Notes under the pieces: generated by a model
What the model saw: the letters and a program-made list of their open reading frames with translations, nothing else
Told to the model about the DNA's origin: nothing
The model's database searches: none
Shown here: positions 16,726 through 25,774 of the stretch, piece after piece
Numbering within the stretch: position 1 is the first letter of the stretch
How the letters are laid out: each line of letters opens with the position of its first letter
Source of the DNA: Faecalimonas umbilicata
GTDB taxonomy: Bacteria > Bacillota > Clostridia > Lachnospirales > Lachnospiraceae
Direction: 5' to 3'
DNA: 64,000 bases
NCBI RefSeq assembly: GCF_004346095.1
Contig: NZ_SLZV01000005.1
Span: 1 to 64,000, forward strand
Position numbers and translations under genes: made by a program

Positions 16726-17802
16726 CTATTTATCACCGAAACTGATTCCTGTAATCTTCGCCTCCTGGACAATGCCGGAATCCGGCTGCACCGTCTTCAG
16801 CTTTCCTGCCACTTCCTTCAGCGGCACTTTTGTCGTCTCCCCGTTGCGGATTCCGACCATATAACCATACTGTTCTGTCATGATCAATTCCGCTGCCGCT
16901 GCTCCGAGTCTTGTCGCAAGCACTCTGTCATATGGGCAAGGAGAGCCTCCCCTCTGCGTATGTCCCGGCACTGTAATCCGGATTTCCTGACCCGTACGTT
17001 CTTTTAATTCCTCTGCCACCTCGTAAGCGATGGACGGATACTTTCGATTTCTTAATTTCTCTTTGTATTCCTTCTTAGAAAGCTTTGCATCCTTTTTGGA
17101 AATGGCACCTTCTGCTACCGCAAGGATTGTAAAATGCTTTCCTGCCTCTGTCCTTCTCCGGATTGCTTCTGCCACAACCTCAATATCATATGGGATCTCC
17201 GGAATCAGGATAATATCCGCTCCTCCTGCAATTCCTGCATGAAGCGTCACCCAGCCAACTTTGTGACCCATCACCTCGACAATGAAGATTCTGCTGTGGG
17301 ATGTAGCAGTTGTATGAATACAGTCGATGGTATTTGTCGCAATGTCTACCGCACTCTGGAATCCGAACGTCATATCCGTTCCCCACAGATCATTATCGAT
17401 CGTCTTCGGAAGTGTAATGATATTCAACCCTTCCTCCCTCAGAAGATTCGCCGTCTTATGCGTCCCGTTTCCTCCAAGGATCACAAGGCAATTCAAGTTC
17501 AGCTTATGGTAAGTGTGCTTCATCGCTTCCACTTTATCCAGTCCCTTCTCATCCGGAACCCGCATGAGTTTAAATGGCTGTCTCGATGTCCCAAGGATCG
17601 TTCCACCCATCGTGAGGATCCCCGAAAAATCTTTCGGAGTCAACATCTCAAAATTAGCATAGATCAATCCTTTATAGCCTTCTTTGAAGCCATAAATCTC
17701 CACGTCCTTGATCTTTGAACAAATACCCTTTACCACACCACGCATCGCCGCGTTCAGTGCCTGGCAATCGCCACCGCTTGTCAACATTCCTATTCTTAAC
17801 AT
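16726..17802 (-). CDS. pfkA: 6-phosphofructokinase
   Basis: Phosphorylates fructose 6-phosphate to the 1,6-bisphosphate in glycolysis; 358 residues. Motifs: MLTSGGDCQALNAAMRG (N-terminal nucleotide loop), LGGNGTHK (109-116) and PKTIDND (132-138, catalytic Asp). The Gly after GGN suggests ATP use, while Lys in PKTIDND is a mixed-type feature also found in PPi-dependent enzymes. Asn replaces the Asp that in E. coli PfkA (GGDGS) helps bind Mg2+. ATP versus PPi use is therefore not certain. GGAAGGG lies before the ATG, and a 16-bp palindrome sits in its 5' UTR. Confidence 0.9.
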   Translation of the reverse strand: MLRIGMLTSGGDCQALNAAMRGVVKGICSKIKDVEIYGFKEGYKGLIYANFEMLTPKDFSGILTMGGTILGTSRQPFKLMRVPDEKGLDKVEAMKHTYHKLNLNCLVILGGNGTHKTANLLREEGLNIITLPKTIDNDLWGTDMTFGFQSAVDIATNTIDCIHTTATSHSRIFIVEVMGHKVGWVTLHAGIAGGADIILIPEIPYDIEVVAEAIRRRTEAGKHFTILAVAEGAISKKDAKLSKKEYKEKLRNRKYPSIAYEVAEELKERTGQEIRITVPGHTQRGGSPCPYDRVLATRLGAAAAELIMTEQYGYMVGIRNGETTKVPLKEVAGKLKTVQPDSGIVQEAKITGISFGDK

Positions 17803-17819
17803 ACAAGCCCTTCCTTTCT

Positions 17820-17835
17820 ATGGAAATATTTCCAT
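17820..17835. promoter_or_regulatory. 16-bp perfect palindrome in the pfkA 5' UTR
   Basis: ATGGAAATATTTCCAT lies between the pfkA -10 box and its Shine-Dalgarno site. It could be a repressor operator or an RNA hairpin next to the ribosome site. Confidence 0.5.
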
Positions 17836-17872
17836 CCCTTCCGATTCACAGTCACTATTTCTCAACAAATAT

Positions 17873-17901
17873 AGTATATCTTATTTTTCAGGTGCTAACA
17901 A
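17873..17901 (-). promoter_or_regulatory. Promoter of pfkA
   Basis: Minus-strand TTGTTA (17901-17896), 17 nt, TATACT (17878-17873). A divergent plus-strand -10 (TATACT near 17914-17919) may serve map, but its -35 is weak. Confidence 0.6.
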
Positions 17902-18042
17902 CAAAAAAATGCGGTATACTATATGAAGTACAAATCATCTGTTACTATTTTAAACCATTGCAAGGCAGAAAGGAAAAGACTGTATTTCTCCCTTTTTCTT
18001 TGCCTGACAATGTACATTATTTATAAAAAGGAGTCTTACATC

Positions 18043-18906
18043 ATGGAAAGAAATGAATTATGCTGGTGCGGCAGTGGCAAAAAGTATAAACGCTGCCATA
18101 TGGCGATGGAAGAAAAAATGGAGCAACTGAGGGAAGCCGGACACATTGTCCCGGGAAGAGAACTGTTAAAGACACCCGCTCAGATTGAAGCAATCAAAAA
18201 AAGTGCCGAATTAAACACCGCTGTGCTTGACCACGTTGCCAAACACATCCACGCAGGCATGAGCACAGAGGACATCGATGTACTCGTACACGATTTCACC
18301 GTTTCCCACGGTGGCATTCCGGCTCCGCTTGGCTATGAAGGATTCCCGAAAAGTGTATGCACTTCTCTGAACAACGAAATCTGTCACGGAATCCCGGATA
18401 AAAATGTCATCCTTCAGGAAGGAGATATCATCAATGTCGACGTCTCTACAATCCTTGACGGTTACTTTTCAGATGCGTCCAGAATGTTTAAAATCGGAAC
18501 CGTCAGCGAACGGGCCGAGCGGATCGTGCGCGTAACTGAAGAATGTGTAGAACTTGGCTTAAAAGCGGCAAAACCTTGGGGACACCTCGGAGATATTGCC
18601 GATGCAATCTACACGCACGCACAGAAAAACGGATATTCTGTCGTAGAAGATATCGGCGGACATGGAATCGGACTGGAGTTCCACGAAGAACCTTTTGTTT
18701 CCTATGTAACCCCAAAGGGATCTGAGATGGTCCTTGTTCCGGGTATGATGTTTACGATCGAGCCGATGCTCAATGAAGGCAGCCCTGATTTCTTCGTCGA
18801 TGAGGATAATGACTGGACGGTCTACACGATTGACGATGGACTTTCCGCACAGATTGAATATATGGTGCTCGTCACAGAGACTGGAATCGAAGTGCTGACA
18901 AAATAG
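18043..18906 (+). CDS. map: Type I methionine aminopeptidase with N-terminal SEC-C motif
   Basis: Removes the initiator methionine from nascent proteins; 287 residues. The N-terminus carries a zinc-binding SEC-C motif (CWCGSGKKYKRCH, residues 7-19) absent from E. coli Map, then the pita-bread catalytic domain with metal ligands in NVDVSTILDGYFSDASRMF (two Asp), GHGIGLEFHEEP (His) and MFTIEPM (Glu). Start at ATG 18043 behind AAAAGGAG. Monocistronic-looking; a 97-bp gap follows. Such SEC-C-bearing Map paralogs are common in Clostridia. Confidence 0.93.
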   Translation: MERNELCWCGSGKKYKRCHMAMEEKMEQLREAGHIVPGRELLKTPAQIEAIKKSAELNTAVLDHVAKHIHAGMSTEDIDVLVHDFTVSHGGIPAPLGYEGFPKSVCTSLNNEICHGIPDKNVILQEGDIINVDVSTILDGYFSDASRMFKIGTVSERAERIVRVTEECVELGLKAAKPWGHLGDIADAIYTHAQKNGYSVVEDIGGHGIGLEFHEEPFVSYVTPKGSEMVLVPGMMFTIEPMLNEGSPDFFVDEDNDWTVYTIDDGLSAQIEYMVLVTETGIEVLTK

Positions 18907-19003
18907 CAAGCAGCTGTTTTACAAGTTTTTAACACAATACATACGACAAACTTAACATACAATACTTACACTTTATCATTGTAATTTCAAAGGAGGAATC
19001 GCC

Positions 19004-19795
19004 ATGCCTGCAGCTTATGCACACTACACATTTGGAAAAAAAGTCCTTGCAAATATAGAAAATCCGGATATTCGGCGTATCATCACAGAACACCGTGCAC
19101 TTTTTGACATCGGACTCCACGGTCCTGACATTTTATTCTTTTACAGACCGCTAAAGAGCAATCCAGTCAGCAAAGCCGGGCACTTGATGCACGCAGAAAT
19201 TGCTGCTCCTTTCTTCCGACAGGCAAGACGTGTCATCAACCGGAGTAATGACAGAGAGGCATCCATTGCTTATATTCTCGGATTTATCTGCCACTACTCT
19301 CTCGACAGCGAATGCCACGGATATATCGGAGAGATGACAGAAACCGGAATCTCTCATACGGAAATTGAGACTGAGTTTGACCGGAGTATTCTTCTCCACT
19401 GTAAGAAAGATCCCATCACAACGAAGACGCTTTCTCACATCCAGGTAAGCAAAGAAATTTCTAACTGCATTGCACAGTTTTTCCCTGCAATTTCTGAGAA
19501 AGAAATGTTCGAAGCATTAAAATCATTCCGCTTTTATAACAACTTTCTGATCAGCCCTTGCAAAGTGCGCCGCGCAGTGATCAATGCTGCCTTTCGGCTC
19601 AGTGGAAGTTATGAGGAACTTCATGGTCTTGTGATGAACTTTCATCGCAATCCGGATTGCGCACCGATCTGCCGCAGACTCAGCCACCTGTATATCGAGG
19701 CAATTCCGGTAGGTGTACGCCTGACCGAAAGCTTTTACAATGCACTTTCTACCGGAGAGCCGCTGGAAGAGCGGTTTGACAGAAACTTTGAATAA
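19004..19795 (+). CDS. Zinc-dependent phospholipase C family protein
   Basis: A 263-residue member of the zinc-dependent phospholipase C/P1 nuclease fold. It starts MPAAYAHYTFG and has the spaced His/Asp residues of the tri-zinc site: H7, GLHGPDILFF (about 37-46), AGHLMHAEIAAPFF and FICHYSLDSECHGY (about 95-108). No signal peptide is seen, so it is probably intracellular, unlike secreted alpha-toxins. The substrate is unknown. AAAGGAGGAA precedes the ATG; the MFS gene follows 24 bp later, so they are likely cotranscribed. Confidence 0.83.
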   Translation: MPAAYAHYTFGKKVLANIENPDIRRIITEHRALFDIGLHGPDILFFYRPLKSNPVSKAGHLMHAEIAAPFFRQARRVINRSNDREASIAYILGFICHYSLDSECHGYIGEMTETGISHTEIETEFDRSILLHCKKDPITTKTLSHIQVSKEISNCIAQFFPAISEKEMFEALKSFRFYNNFLISPCKVRRAVINAAFRLSGSYEELHGLVMNFHRNPDCAPICRRLSHLYIEAIPVGVRLTESFYNALSTGEPLEERFDRNFE

Positions 19796-19819
19796 CAATT
19801 TAACAAAGGAGAGTCCCCT

Positions 19820-21082
19820 ATGGACAAAAATCAACTGACAAAACTGGAAAAATACTGGATCCTCTATGATATCGGAAATTCTGCATTTGTCCTTCTGGTA
19901 TCAACGATCATCCCAATCTATTTCAAAAACATTGCATCTGCCAACGGAATTTCCCTTTCGGACTCCACCGCCTACTACGGATACGCTGTGTCTCTTTCGA
20001 CACTGATCGTCGCAGTCATAGGTCCTGTACTCGGCACGATCGCAGATACAAAAGGCTACAAGAAACCACTTTTTACCTTCTCCATGATGGTCGGTGTCAT
20101 TGGCTGTGCTGCTCTTGCTCTGCCGTCCTCCTGGATCTTCTTTCTGGCTGTTTTCGTAGTTGCCAAAGTTGGATTTGCTTCCAGTCTCATTTTTTACGAT
20201 GCGATGTTATCAGATGTCACTACTGATGACCGGATGGATAACCTCTCCTCTCTCGGCTATGCATGGGGCTATCTCGGAAGCTGTGTTCCATTTATCGCAA
20301 GCCTTATCCTTGTGCTGTTCGCAGAGCCGATCGGACTGTCGACTGCTGCGGCAACTGCAATTGCATTCCTCTTAAATGCTGTATGGTGGCTGGTCGTGAC
20401 GCTGCCGCTTTTAAAAAATTATAAGCAGATCTACTATATTGAACCTGTACGCTCTCCGATCAAGAGCAGCTTTCAGCGCTTCGGAAATATCTTCAAAGAA
20501 TTGCGTGAGAATAAAACCGTCTTTTATTTCCTTCTCGCCTTTTTCTTCTATATTGATGGGGTGTATACGATCATTGAGATGGCAACCTCTTACGGAAAAG
20601 ATGTAGGAATTGACGACAGCAGCCTGCTTCTGGCTTTGCTCCTTACGCAGATTGTTGCCTTTCCATTTTCGATCCTGTTCGGAAAACTGACGAAAAAATA
20701 TCGCACGACAGATCTGATCTCTATATCGATCGTAGGTTATATCGGAATCGCTGCCTTCGCCCTGCAGCTGGATAAAACATGGGAATTCTGGTTCCTTGCT
20801 GTGCTCGTAGCAGTCTTCCAAGGGGCAATTCAGGCACTCTCCAGATCTCATTTTGCCCGGATCATTCCGAAGAACAAGTCGAGCGAATACTTTGGAATCT
20901 ATGATATTTTCGGTAAAGGCGCATCCTTCCTCGGCACAATGTTGATGGGAATCACAACCCAGCTTGCCGACAACTCCAAAGTCGGTGTAGCCGTAATTGG
21001 AGGAATGCTCGTACTCGGATTTATGATCTTCCACTTTAAGTGCAGGAATGTTGAGACAAAATACTCTGAAAGCGTCTCATGA
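19820..21082 (+). CDS. MFS transporter, UMF1/Atg22-like family
   Basis: A 420-residue polytopic protein with about 12 membrane helices. It begins with the family-typical KYWILYDIGNSAFVLLVST and has ALSRSHFARIIPKNKSSEYF, a hallmark of the Atg22/UMF1 group, near residues 335-355. By homology it exports or imports small metabolites, perhaps amino acids; no substrate can be assigned. It follows the phospholipase-like gene and ends before a strong hairpin. Confidence 0.86.
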   Translation: MDKNQLTKLEKYWILYDIGNSAFVLLVSTIIPIYFKNIASANGISLSDSTAYYGYAVSLSTLIVAVIGPVLGTIADTKGYKKPLFTFSMMVGVIGCAALALPSSWIFFLAVFVVAKVGFASSLIFYDAMLSDVTTDDRMDNLSSLGYAWGYLGSCVPFIASLILVLFAEPIGLSTAAATAIAFLLNAVWWLVVTLPLLKNYKQIYYIEPVRSPIKSSFQRFGNIFKELRENKTVFYFLLAFFFYIDGVYTIIEMATSYGKDVGIDDSSLLLALLLTQIVAFPFSILFGKLTKKYRTTDLISISIVGYIGIAAFALQLDKTWEFWFLAVLVAVFQGAIQALSRSHFARIIPKNKSSEYFGIYDIFGKGASFLGTMLMGITTQLADNSKVGVAVIGGMLVLGFMIFHFKCRNVETKYSESVS

Positions 21083-21106
21083 CCCAACAACAGAAAAAGC
21101 AAATAA

Positions 21107-21165
21107 AAAGAAAAGGGATTTTCGATAATAATGATAATTTTTATCGGCAATCCCTTTTCCTTTTG
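21107..21165 (+). terminator. Terminator after the MFS gene
   Basis: AAAAGGGATT pairs with AATCCCTTTT across an inner CGATAA/TTATCG stem; T-rich on both sides. Confidence 0.8.
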
Positions 21166-21191
21166 CTAAGACAACATTTCCACTGACAAAG

Positions 21192-21220
21192 AAAAAAACA
21201 TGTACCAACTGTACATGTTT
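21192..21220 (-). terminator. Terminator of the Gly-Gly-Phe tRNA operon
   Basis: Minus-strand AAACATGTAC, short loop, GTACATGTTT followed by more T, immediately downstream of the last tRNA-Gly. Confidence 0.8.
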
Positions 21221-21226
21221 CTCCAA

Positions 21227-21297
21227 AGCGGGTGATGGGAATCGAACCCACGTATCTAGCTTGGAAGGCTAGTGTTCTACCATTGAACTACACCCGC
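21227..21297 (-). tRNA. tRNA-Gly (anticodon TCC), copy 1
   Basis: 71 nt with a 7-bp acceptor stem (GCGGGTG/CACCCGC), T discriminator, GGTTCGATTCC T-arm and loop CTTCCAA giving anticodon TCC. CCA is not encoded. Transcribed leftwards from the promoter before tRNA-Phe. Confidence 0.96.
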
Positions 21298-21337
21298 ATC
21301 TGCTATAAAATTGTGATACTGCTTTGGCTTTCACCAA

Positions 21338-21408
21338 AGCGGGTGATGGGAATCGAACCCACGTATCCAGCTTGGAAGGCTGGTGTTCTACCATTGAACT
21401 ACACCCGC
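21338..21408 (-). tRNA. tRNA-Gly (anticodon TCC), copy 2
   Basis: Nearly identical to the copy at 21227. The only change is a compensated base pair in the anticodon stem (CCAGC/GCTGG instead of CTAGC/GCTAG), so both copies keep full pairing. Confidence 0.96.
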
Positions 21409-21412
21409 ACAG

Positions 21413-21485
<73 letters not shown>

Positions 21486-21514
21486 AACTCAGTATTGCGC
21501 TAACAACAAAAATT

Positions 21515-21543
21515 ATTCTATACTAAGTTTTCGGATTTGTCAA
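21515..21543 (-). promoter_or_regulatory. Promoter of the tRNA operon
   Basis: Minus-strand TTGACA (21543-21538), 17 nt, TAGAAT (21520-21515), 30 nt before tRNA-Phe. Confidence 0.8.
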
Positions 21544-21603
21544 TACATTTTTAAATTTTTCTTCACTTTTTTGCATGAAGCGATTCTTTAGAATTTTTGA
21601 AAC

Positions 21604-21646
21604 GTTTTGCTATAAGGAAGCTTCTTCTCTTCACTTATAGCAAAAC
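21604..21646. repeat. 13-bp perfect inverted repeat after the alpha-galactosidase gene
   Basis: GTTTTGCTATAAG (21604-21616) is repeated inverted at 21634-21646 around a 17-nt loop. It may end galA transcription, but no T run follows on either strand. Confidence 0.5.
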
Positions 21647-21690
21647 TGATTCAAAGCCCTTTTATTCCTCCCCATATATCATAATTTTCT

Positions 21691-23931
21691 CTAAACTTCC
21701 CTAATTTCAAATAATCTTGAAAAGAAATCTCCCTGCTGCTCTCTTGCAACTCCCGGAAGTCCTGAGGAACAGTCAGATACGCTCAATCCTGCATACATTA
21801 ATTCATCACCGTAATGCTCCCCGCAATCTATTTTTGCACCAAAGCATTCTTTTACCTGATATTTCTTTTCCGGATCCAATCCCTTTAAGTAAATTCGCTC
21901 AAACTTCCCGTGTGACGGCTCTAACACCCGAAAATATGCTGCAAATGCAGTATCTTTCTCCTCTGATACAACTTCCCACGCAGAACTGTTATTCTCAAAT
22001 GGACTTTGCAGTCGATAAAATGTTCCCTGTTGGAGCAGCTTTCTATTTGCCTTCATAAATTTCACTTGAACTTTCATCTGATCCAGTTCTTTCTCCGGAA
22101 GTTTTGTAATATCAAGCTCATAACCAAATGTTCCAAAATAAGCAACATTTGCTCGAATATCCAACGAAGTATTTCGAAACACCTGATGATTCGGTGATGC
22201 CGATACGTGGCTTCCGATACTGCTGAGCGGGTAGACGTAAGAAGTTCCATACTGAATCTTAATTCGATCCACTGCATCTGTATTATCCGAAGTCCATGCT
22301 TGCGGCGCATAGTAGAGCATTCCCGGGTCAAATCTTGCTCCTCCGCTTGCGCAGGATTCAAACAAAACTTCCGGAAATTCCTGTATTAGCCGTTCATACA
22401 AATCATATACTCCCAGAATATATTTATGTCGTACTTTTCCTTGATAACTCTTGCCGTTTCCATTGGAAAACACTTCCGAAAAAGAACGGTTCATATCCCA
22501 TTTCACATAAGAAATCGAGGACTCGCTTAGAATCTTCTGCATTTTTCTATGAATATGGTCCACCACTTCTTTTTTAGAAAAATCAAGAATATACTGATTC
22601 CGACTGTGACAGTAATTCCTTCTGATATCTGCCAAAAGCCAGTCCGGATGTTCCCGGAACAGATCACTGTCCTTGTTTACCATTTCCGGCTCAAACCAGA
22701 GCCCAAACTTCATTCCCATCTCTTCTATTTTTTTTGAAAGTCCGGCAATTCCATCCGGCAATTTTTCTAAATTTGGATACCAATCTCCCAGAGAACAATT
22801 ATCCCAGTTTCTCTTTCCAAACCATCCATCATCAAGGACAAACAGTTCTATCCCGATTTCTTTTGCTTTCCGGGCAATCTGCAATATTTTCTCTTCATTG
22901 AAGTCGAAATAAGTAGCCTCCCAGTTATTGATTAGAATCGGTCTTTCTTTATCCCTCCAGATTCCTCTTGCAAGCCGTGTACGATACAGTTCATGATACG
23001 TCTGACTCATTTCATTCATACCATGTTCGCTGTATACCATCACCATTTCAGGTGTCTGGAATATTTCCCCTTTTTGCAGCTCCCACCGGAACTCATTTGG
23101 ATGAATCCCCATCACGACTCTTGTTACATCAAAATTATCCACTTCTACCTGCCCGATAAAATCTCCGCTATATACCAGGCTGAATCCTAAAACTTCTCCC
23201 TGAAATTCATCTGCATTTTTACGTTTCAAAATAAAAAAGGGATTAAACTGATGACTGCTGCATCCACGCATACTATATACACTCTGTATTCCATATGTCA
23301 ATTCCCGACTATGTGGATGGCGCTCCCTATTCCATGATCCGGCGAACTCAATCATCTCATACTCTTTGTCAGGAAGATCCAGACAACCACTCATACAGTT
23401 TAACAATGTAATTCCCTCAGGATGTTCACACTCAAACCGCACATGCTTCGTAATCACTGGTCTCTGTGAAAAAATCGTATACGATAAAATAATCTTTGTA
23501 TGGATCTGTTCATCCTCCAGTGTAATTTCAAGCGTCTTCGCCTCATCCTCATTTTCTACGTATACTGCTGGAAGTCCTTCCAGCTTTCTTTTTCCTTTTA
23601 TGATTTCATGTGATTGATATTTAAAATCAACCGCCCGACTTCCATCTTCCCGTTCTAATTCAAATGCTGGATAACGGGTGTCTCCCGAACCAAATGTCGG
23701 ATATTCCTGTTTTAAATGTTCCAGAGAGAATGTACTGTCCCCCTCAAAGGAATACGGAGCCATATCTCGTCTTGCATATTCGACAAGATCTTCAAAACTT
23801 TCCTTATCTGTAAGTTTTTTGCCATAATATACATGACCCAGCTGACCATTTTTCAAAACTTTTATAACATAACTAATCTTTTCATTATAGAGATGAAACT
23901 CTTTTGATGTGTGATGAAACTTAATTGCCAT
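21691..23931 (-). CDS. Alpha-galactosidase, GH36
   Basis: Hydrolyses terminal alpha-1,6-galactose from raffinose-family sugars or melibiose; 746 residues, no signal peptide, so cytoplasmic. It has the large N-terminal beta-sandwich, then the TIM barrel with VLDDGWFGKR (366-374), WFEPEMV, KWDMNR (nucleophile D479) and TSDNTDA (acid/base D549), and CASGGARFDPGMLY between them. Positions agree with the tetrameric AgaA-type enzymes. Start at ATG 23931 behind GAAAGG; the upstream extension is unsupported. Last gene of the transporter operon, 22 bp after the second permease. Confidence 0.94.
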   Translation of the reverse strand: MAIKFHHTSKEFHLYNEKISYVIKVLKNGQLGHVYYGKKLTDKESFEDLVEYARRDMAPYSFEGDSTFSLEHLKQEYPTFGSGDTRYPAFELEREDGSRAVDFKYQSHEIIKGKRKLEGLPAVYVENEDEAKTLEITLEDEQIHTKIILSYTIFSQRPVITKHVRFECEHPEGITLLNCMSGCLDLPDKEYEMIEFAGSWNRERHPHSRELTYGIQSVYSMRGCSSHQFNPFFILKRKNADEFQGEVLGFSLVYSGDFIGQVEVDNFDVTRVVMGIHPNEFRWELQKGEIFQTPEMVMVYSEHGMNEMSQTYHELYRTRLARGIWRDKERPILINNWEATYFDFNEEKILQIARKAKEIGIELFVLDDGWFGKRNWDNCSLGDWYPNLEKLPDGIAGLSKKIEEMGMKFGLWFEPEMVNKDSDLFREHPDWLLADIRRNYCHSRNQYILDFSKKEVVDHIHRKMQKILSESSISYVKWDMNRSFSEVFSNGNGKSYQGKVRHKYILGVYDLYERLIQEFPEVLFESCASGGARFDPGMLYYAPQAWTSDNTDAVDRIKIQYGTSYVYPLSSIGSHVSASPNHQVFRNTSLDIRANVAYFGTFGYELDITKLPEKELDQMKVQVKFMKANRKLLQQGTFYRLQSPFENNSSAWEVVSEEKDTAFAAYFRVLEPSHGKFERIYLKGLDPEKKYQVKECFGAKIDCGEHYGDELMYAGLSVSDCSSGLPGVAREQQGDFFSRLFEIREV

Positions 23932-23953
23932 ATGTAATACCTTTCTCCCAATT

Positions 23954-24784
23954 TTATAATTTACCACCGGATGTCGCAATTCCCTCAATGAACTGTTTCT
24001 GGAAAATCAGATATAACACAATCATAGGTATACATGCGATCATAGATGCTGCCATCAATTCCGGAAAATTTGATGCAAACTGTCCCTGAAGTTTTGCCAG
24101 TGCTGCTGCCAGAGGCATAGAATTCTGTTCTGTATTAGCAATCAACGGCCACATTAAATCTTTAAATCCAAACAGTGCGGTAAAAATTCCAAGCGCGACC
24201 ATAGAAGACTTGGTCAATGGCATCATTACATGCAAAAATGTCTGTCCGATATTACACCCATCCAGTCTTGCTGCTTCCTCCAACTCTTTTGGAAGCCCCA
24301 TATAAGCCTGACGCATAAGGAACGTACCAAACGCAGTTACAAGTCCTGGAAATACAAGTGAAAAAATCGTATTCAACATTCCCATCTTACTTACCATCAA
24401 ATATTGTGGAATAATAAAAATCTGTCCCGGAACCATCATTTGGAACAACACAAGTCCAAAACAAAAATCTCTTCCTTTAAATCTCAATCTTCCAAAAGCA
24501 TATCCCGCCATTGTTGCCGTTAACACTGCACAAATAATTCTTCCAAGAATCATTAAAAGTGTGTTCACATATAACCTCACAAAATCCATTTTTTCTGCAA
24601 CACTCACGAAAGATTCTGTTCTCCACTCTGACGGAAAAATTACAAATGGATTCATCTGCATTGCTTCTGTATTCGTTTTAAATGCTGTCAATATCATCCA
24701 TGCAAAGGGAACCAGCATGATAATGGCTCCAATAAAAAGCACAAGATGTTTTGTAACTTTTAATGTTTTTTCCCTTCTTCTCAT
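23954..24784 (-). CDS. Carbohydrate ABC transporter permease, MalG-like
   Basis: A 276-residue CUT1 permease with six membrane helices and the EAA loop EEAARLDGCNIGQTFLHVMMP near residues 178-198 that docks the ATPase. C-terminus FIEGIATSGGKL lacks the usual GAVKG tail. Shine-Dalgarno AAGGGGGGA precedes the ATG. Pairs with the 24800-25714 permease; no ATPase is encoded here, so a shared MsmX-type ATPase elsewhere is expected. Confidence 0.93.
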   Translation of the reverse strand: MRRREKTLKVTKHLVLFIGAIIMLVPFAWMILTAFKTNTEAMQMNPFVIFPSEWRTESFVSVAEKMDFVRLYVNTLLMILGRIICAVLTATMAGYAFGRLRFKGRDFCFGLVLFQMMVPGQIFIIPQYLMVSKMGMLNTIFSLVFPGLVTAFGTFLMRQAYMGLPKELEEAARLDGCNIGQTFLHVMMPLTKSSMVALGIFTALFGFKDLMWPLIANTEQNSMPLAAALAKLQGQFASNFPELMAASMIACIPMIVLYLIFQKQFIEGIATSGGKL

Positions 24785-24799
24785 CTTGCCTGTCCCCCC

Positions 24800-25714
24800 T
24801 TAATTATAATGTACCCATTTTTTCTGTGCGACCATCTGAATCACAGTAATAACCATAATAATCATAAGTAGCAACACTACAATTGCCGAACCATATCCCT
24901 TATTATTCTCCACAAATGCATATCGATAGAATAAATATACGAGTGACTGTGTCTTCGGAAGCGCTTGACTACTCTTATCAATCATCATAAAGATGGAATC
25001 AAAGACCTGCAGTGATGCAATTACTCTTGTTACAACTACAAAAAACATCGTTGGGGAAATCAAAGGAACCGTAATCTTAAAAAACTGTTGAAACGCATTT
25101 GCTCCGTCAATCTCAGCCGCCTCATAATAGTCTCTTGGAATTTCCTGAAGTCCCGCCAAAAAAAGTACCATATTGTATCCAATTACTCCCCAGATTCCAA
25201 CTACTGCAATGGAATAAATCGCAATGTTCGGATCAGATAACCAGTGTACTGATTTCAAACCTATACTGTTTAAAATATGATTGAGCAGGCCAAACTCGGA
25301 ATTAAAAAGCCATTTCCACACCATAGCCACTGCCGCAGGCGCTACAACCATCGGAAGAAAGTAAATTGCCCGATATGTCGAACGACCTCTCATCTTCGAA
25401 TTCAACATAACTGCGATGACCAGTGCAATCGCAATGGAAAACGGAACTTCCACAATCGCATATTTAAAAGTATTAATCAATGCCTGCCAGATACTGTCAT
25501 CTGCAAACAACCTCTGATAATTTTCTAGTCCAATAAAAATATTTCCTCTTCCAAATGCTCCGGTCTTAAAAAAGCTTTGCCAGATTGTCTGGATGATCGG
25601 AATGATGTTTAGAATCATCAATCCTGTCATAGTGGGAAGAATAAACATCCATCCCCACAGAAATTCTGAACGCGCCCGTTTCGTGACTCTCTTCTTTTCT
25701 TTTCCTTTCCCCAT
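24800..25714 (-). CDS. Carbohydrate ABC transporter permease, MalF-like
   Basis: A 304-residue CUT1 permease of the UgpA/MsmF class with a basic cytoplasmic N-terminus, six helices and the EAA loop YYEAAEIDGANAFQQFFKITVP near residues 205-226. Start at ATG 25714 behind GGAAGG; the longer ORF reads back into a hairpin. Forms the raffinose/melibiose-type importer with the neighbouring permease and binding protein. Confidence 0.93.
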   Translation of the reverse strand: MGKGKEKKRVTKRARSEFLWGWMFILPTMTGLMILNIIPIIQTIWQSFFKTGAFGRGNIFIGLENYQRLFADDSIWQALINTFKYAIVEVPFSIAIALVIAVMLNSKMRGRSTYRAIYFLPMVVAPAAVAMVWKWLFNSEFGLLNHILNSIGLKSVHWLSDPNIAIYSIAVVGIWGVIGYNMVLFLAGLQEIPRDYYEAAEIDGANAFQQFFKITVPLISPTMFFVVVTRVIASLQVFDSIFMMIDKSSQALPKTQSLVYLFYRYAFVENNKGYGSAIVVLLLMIIMVITVIQMVAQKKWVHYN

Positions 25715-25741
25715 AAAATCTACCTTCCTATTTTTAATAAA

Positions 25742-25766
25742 AGGGTATCCCACGAAAGAGATACCC
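25742..25766 (-). terminator. Intercistronic hairpin between binding-protein and permease genes
   Basis: Minus-strand AGGGTATC, 9-nt loop, GGATACCCT then TTTTATT. It probably acts as a partial terminator or 3' stabiliser giving more binding protein than permease. Confidence 0.6.
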
Positions 25767-25774
25767 TAAATCCT

